Made by a program: the position numbers and the translations under genes | Notes under the pieces: model-generated | What the model saw: the letters and a program-made list of their open reading frames with translations, nothing else | Database searches by the model: none | Told to the model about the DNA's origin: nothing | Assembly (NCBI GenBank): GCA_024036415.1 | Contig: JAMWET010004974.1 | Coordinates: 920,501-984,500, forward strand | From: Prochilodus magdalenae | Taxonomy: Eukaryota > Chordata > Actinopteri > Characiformes > Prochilodontidae | Length of the DNA: 64,000 nucleotides | Direction: 5' to 3' | Shown: positions 61,579-64,000 of the stretch, one piece after another | How the letters are laid out: every line of letters starts with the position of its first letter | Numbering within the stretch: the first letter of the stretch is position 1

Positions 61579-64000
61579 TGTATTAAGGTTTTGAACACCG
61601 ATATGTAACATTATTAATATAGAAGTAAGAAAAGAAACATGAAACAAGTAAATACTCTAGAAAACACTTCAATTTAAATATACATTGTTCTTGTCTATAC
61701 CACTTTATTAGCCCTATCTATGAATACTGTAGATTTACAGACCTGATCAGGTGGGAATCAGTGGTCAACACAGTCAAACAGTTGTTGCAGCAGCAGAACA
61801 ACAGTGGTCCCCTCCAGCAGTCTTTTGTACTGTCTTTATATCGTGCCTTTTTGCATTAACTGATTTATTGAAGATCTTTAATTAAATCACATACTGAGCA
61901 GTTCAGTGTGATTCAGAACTGAGTATTTCACTCAGTCTATTTGTTCTTGCTGAGGTTTATGGTTGTTTCCTCTCAAAATTATGCCACTTGTGAAACTTGT
62001 GTGACTTGTGCGACATGTGTTGCTTACTTATAGCACCCTCTGCTGAAAAAACCTTCTGACTACTAGACAAGAGTTCAAAAGCCACGGCCACGTGCCTTAC
62101 ATATATTCTCATAAAATCAAGTTGTTTTCCATGTGTATACTGAAGCCCTTAGATTTACCTGTAGATGTCTTTGGACAACTGTGAAGTATCACATGTGCAT
62201 AATTTCACAGTTTTTAACATCAGAAGTTTTTAATATAATTTCCCAAAGTGATGATTATTACCTTAGATGCATTGTCAGCTTTAGTGTGGCAATTTAAAGA
62301 ATAATGCAAAACTAGGAGCTATTTCTTTTATAAATCTTCTTTTTTTCCATGCATCACAAAAATGAGTTTGTACTGAGTTTGCAAATATAGAGTTACTTTT
62401 AATGTGAGGTAATATCAAAAACTGGTAACACTGACCCCTCAGATTCCAAGTTGTTCATTTCAAGCACTATGGCTATATACATACAATGTCTCAACAGAGA
62501 CTATAGATGGCAAATTGTTTATGACATGAGATAAACAATGCCTGATGGCCCTCACTTTCATTGGGCATGAAAAGAGGAAGACAACAGAGTGATATTCCAG
62601 CTAATGCATCGCATGTGTGAGTTTCCCTCTGGTATGAGTCTGATAATTGGAGTGTCATCTCTTCATGCAGAGGAGACGGCTTGTCTCTCACGTTTAGCCA
62701 CTTGCCCGGGCTTCGGCAGCCAGCAAGAGGACACAGCAGATCTGATCAAAGATAGAGCCCCTCTTACTGGGGGTCATCCATCTCTGCACGGCCATTTTTT
62801 TCCACTCAGTGCTGGCAGTGGTGCAGCAGCTCAAGCTGCAAGAGAGGAGTGCAAACAGCTTCCTTCCTCACGCAAACAAGCCCCAGAGAGCAGCAGAAAG
62901 AGCCTCTCTTTTAACTCTGCTTTTCTTTACCCCCCCCCCTTCTTTTTCAAGTCAAATGGCCAAACGTCAAAAAAGCTGTCCTAGGGTTTTAGTTGCTATC
63001 CCTCCGTTTAATTTTGCACTACGCTGCCCCTTGAAGTACCCCACTCATCAGCTCGAGAACTTCTGTTTTGTGTTACGTTGCTGGATACAGTAAGTGTTTA
63101 ACTAAAGGCCTGACCACACTGCCGCTGCTTTATCCTTTTCGAACTATTGGCTACACAGCATTGTTGAGCGTTTAAGCGTGCTTAGACACAAACCATGCAA
63201 TCTGTCAGATGCCCAAATAGCTGATGGAGATCTTTCCACTTAAAGGATTCAGGAAACAAAACTAAAAGCACAAGTCCAAAATCTCTCCCAGAAAAAAAGG
63301 TACCAGACTGACAGTGGGCTGATACCCTTAAGAGCAGGTCTTTAATACCTTTAGCTGGGGAATATAATTATATAATATTCTTTTTCATGTCAAATAATTT
63401 TAGGCAAAAACTACTTGAAACCTGGCAATATACTGTACACAGTTTAAAACTGTGTCGTTTTAGGACATTAGGTTTTCTAAAGGTACAAATGCTCTATATA
63501 TCTTTCCCCTGGAATCTTATGCAAGTTGCTCAGTTGGACCTGCTTTACCTTTAAGGGGACAGTTAACAATGTTTATGCCTTGAAAGATACATAAATGAGC
63601 AAGTTTGCTTTAATAGTGTACACTCTCACAAAAAAGGCACTTTCAGGGCATAAATGCTGTACCCACTCAGACCCTAACTAACATACTTCAATCCAAAACC
63701 TAATCCTCATTTTAACCTTAAGAATTGGAATTGTTCTAAGTTCAGAATTGTCAGATTTTTGCTCATAACGCAAAGCTGACCATTTACACTGACAGTAAAC
63801 TGATAATGACGTGGCTTGAGAAAGTGAGATGTTATCTTGTGAGTGAGGTTTAGTACTGGCCTGCACGCTCATGGCGAGGCGAGATGAGTTTGAACAGGGC
63901 AACATGCAATGTCTAGATTAAGCTCTTGTTGGTCACCATTTGTTGAAACTTTCCAGAATGGTCCTCAAAGCAATTTTGGACAACTTGAGCCTGATGGCAA

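Larger units (their letters stand above)
54838..64000 (+). other. SUPT3H: SUPT3H downstream intron (partial; right end outside window)
   Basis: The donor is GTACGT. I looked for an exon encoding the short terminal segment of SPT3 and did not find it, so the last exon is probably beyond 64000. The stretch holds a family B Tc1-like copy (55793-56475), a CAG run (57654-57671), a CT-rich tract (60220-60535), an AT tract (61123-61158) and a 65-bp direct repeat (61050-61114 and 61512-61578). Open frames at 57807-58198 and 62589-62984 match nothing recognisable. Confidence 0.75.

Noticed and set aside
62589..62984. 131-codon + strand frame
   Set aside because: No recognised domain; the end runs into a poly-C/poly-T stretch. 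Treated as a chance frame.
1..64000. CRISPR arrays, operons or prokaryotic-type systems
   Set aside because: The window is vertebrate intronic sequence with spliced exons. The tandem repeats seen lack unique regular spacers.

Overview
The window comes from a ray-finned (teleost) fish nuclear genome. Its one recognisable gene is the vertebrate SPT3 homolog SUPT3H, split into short exons with canonical AG/GT boundaries. The rest is AT-rich intron holding several decayed Tc1-like DNA transposons, a LINE 3' end and many CA, AT and CT microsatellites, a mixture typical of teleosts. I cannot name the species.

Nine SUPT3H coding exons lie on the + strand (16710-16794, 37562-37648, 38782-38875, 41440-41576, 47034-47109, 48768-48880, 49315-49425, 52641-52808, 54727-54837). 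All exon phases fit together, giving 327 consecutive residues (called p1-p327 below). These cover both histone folds of the protein. About 33 N-terminal residues and the last roughly 13 residues are not found, so the window begins inside an upstream intron and ends inside the last intron or introns. SUPT3H/SPT3 is a subunit of the SAGA/STAGA-type transcription coactivator complexes. In mammals it sits next to and partly overlaps RUNX2, which is transcribed the other way. No RUNX2 exon was recognised here, and by that arrangement it would lie to the left on the - strand.

Region by region: 1-16709 is an upstream intron with a MITE-like fragment, a 77-bp hairpin, a short telomere-like tract, two degenerate minisatellites and two Tc1-like remnants. 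16795-37561 is the largest intron (20.8 kb), with two more Tc1-like remnants and long TG and AT tracts. 37562-41576 holds three exons; the last follows directly after a (TG)22 tract. 41577-54837 holds six exons, more Tc1 fossils and a LINE 3' tail. 54838-64000 is downstream intron with one Tc1-like copy, a large CT-rich tract and a 65-bp direct repeat.

I found no evidence of a new multi-gene system. The most interesting items are a 56-codon, phase-symmetric exon that puts a basic, NLS-like linker inside the second histone fold; a TG-repeat-dominated 3' splice site on the fourth exon; and two multi-copy families of Tc1-derived elements that still show recognisable transposase pieces.
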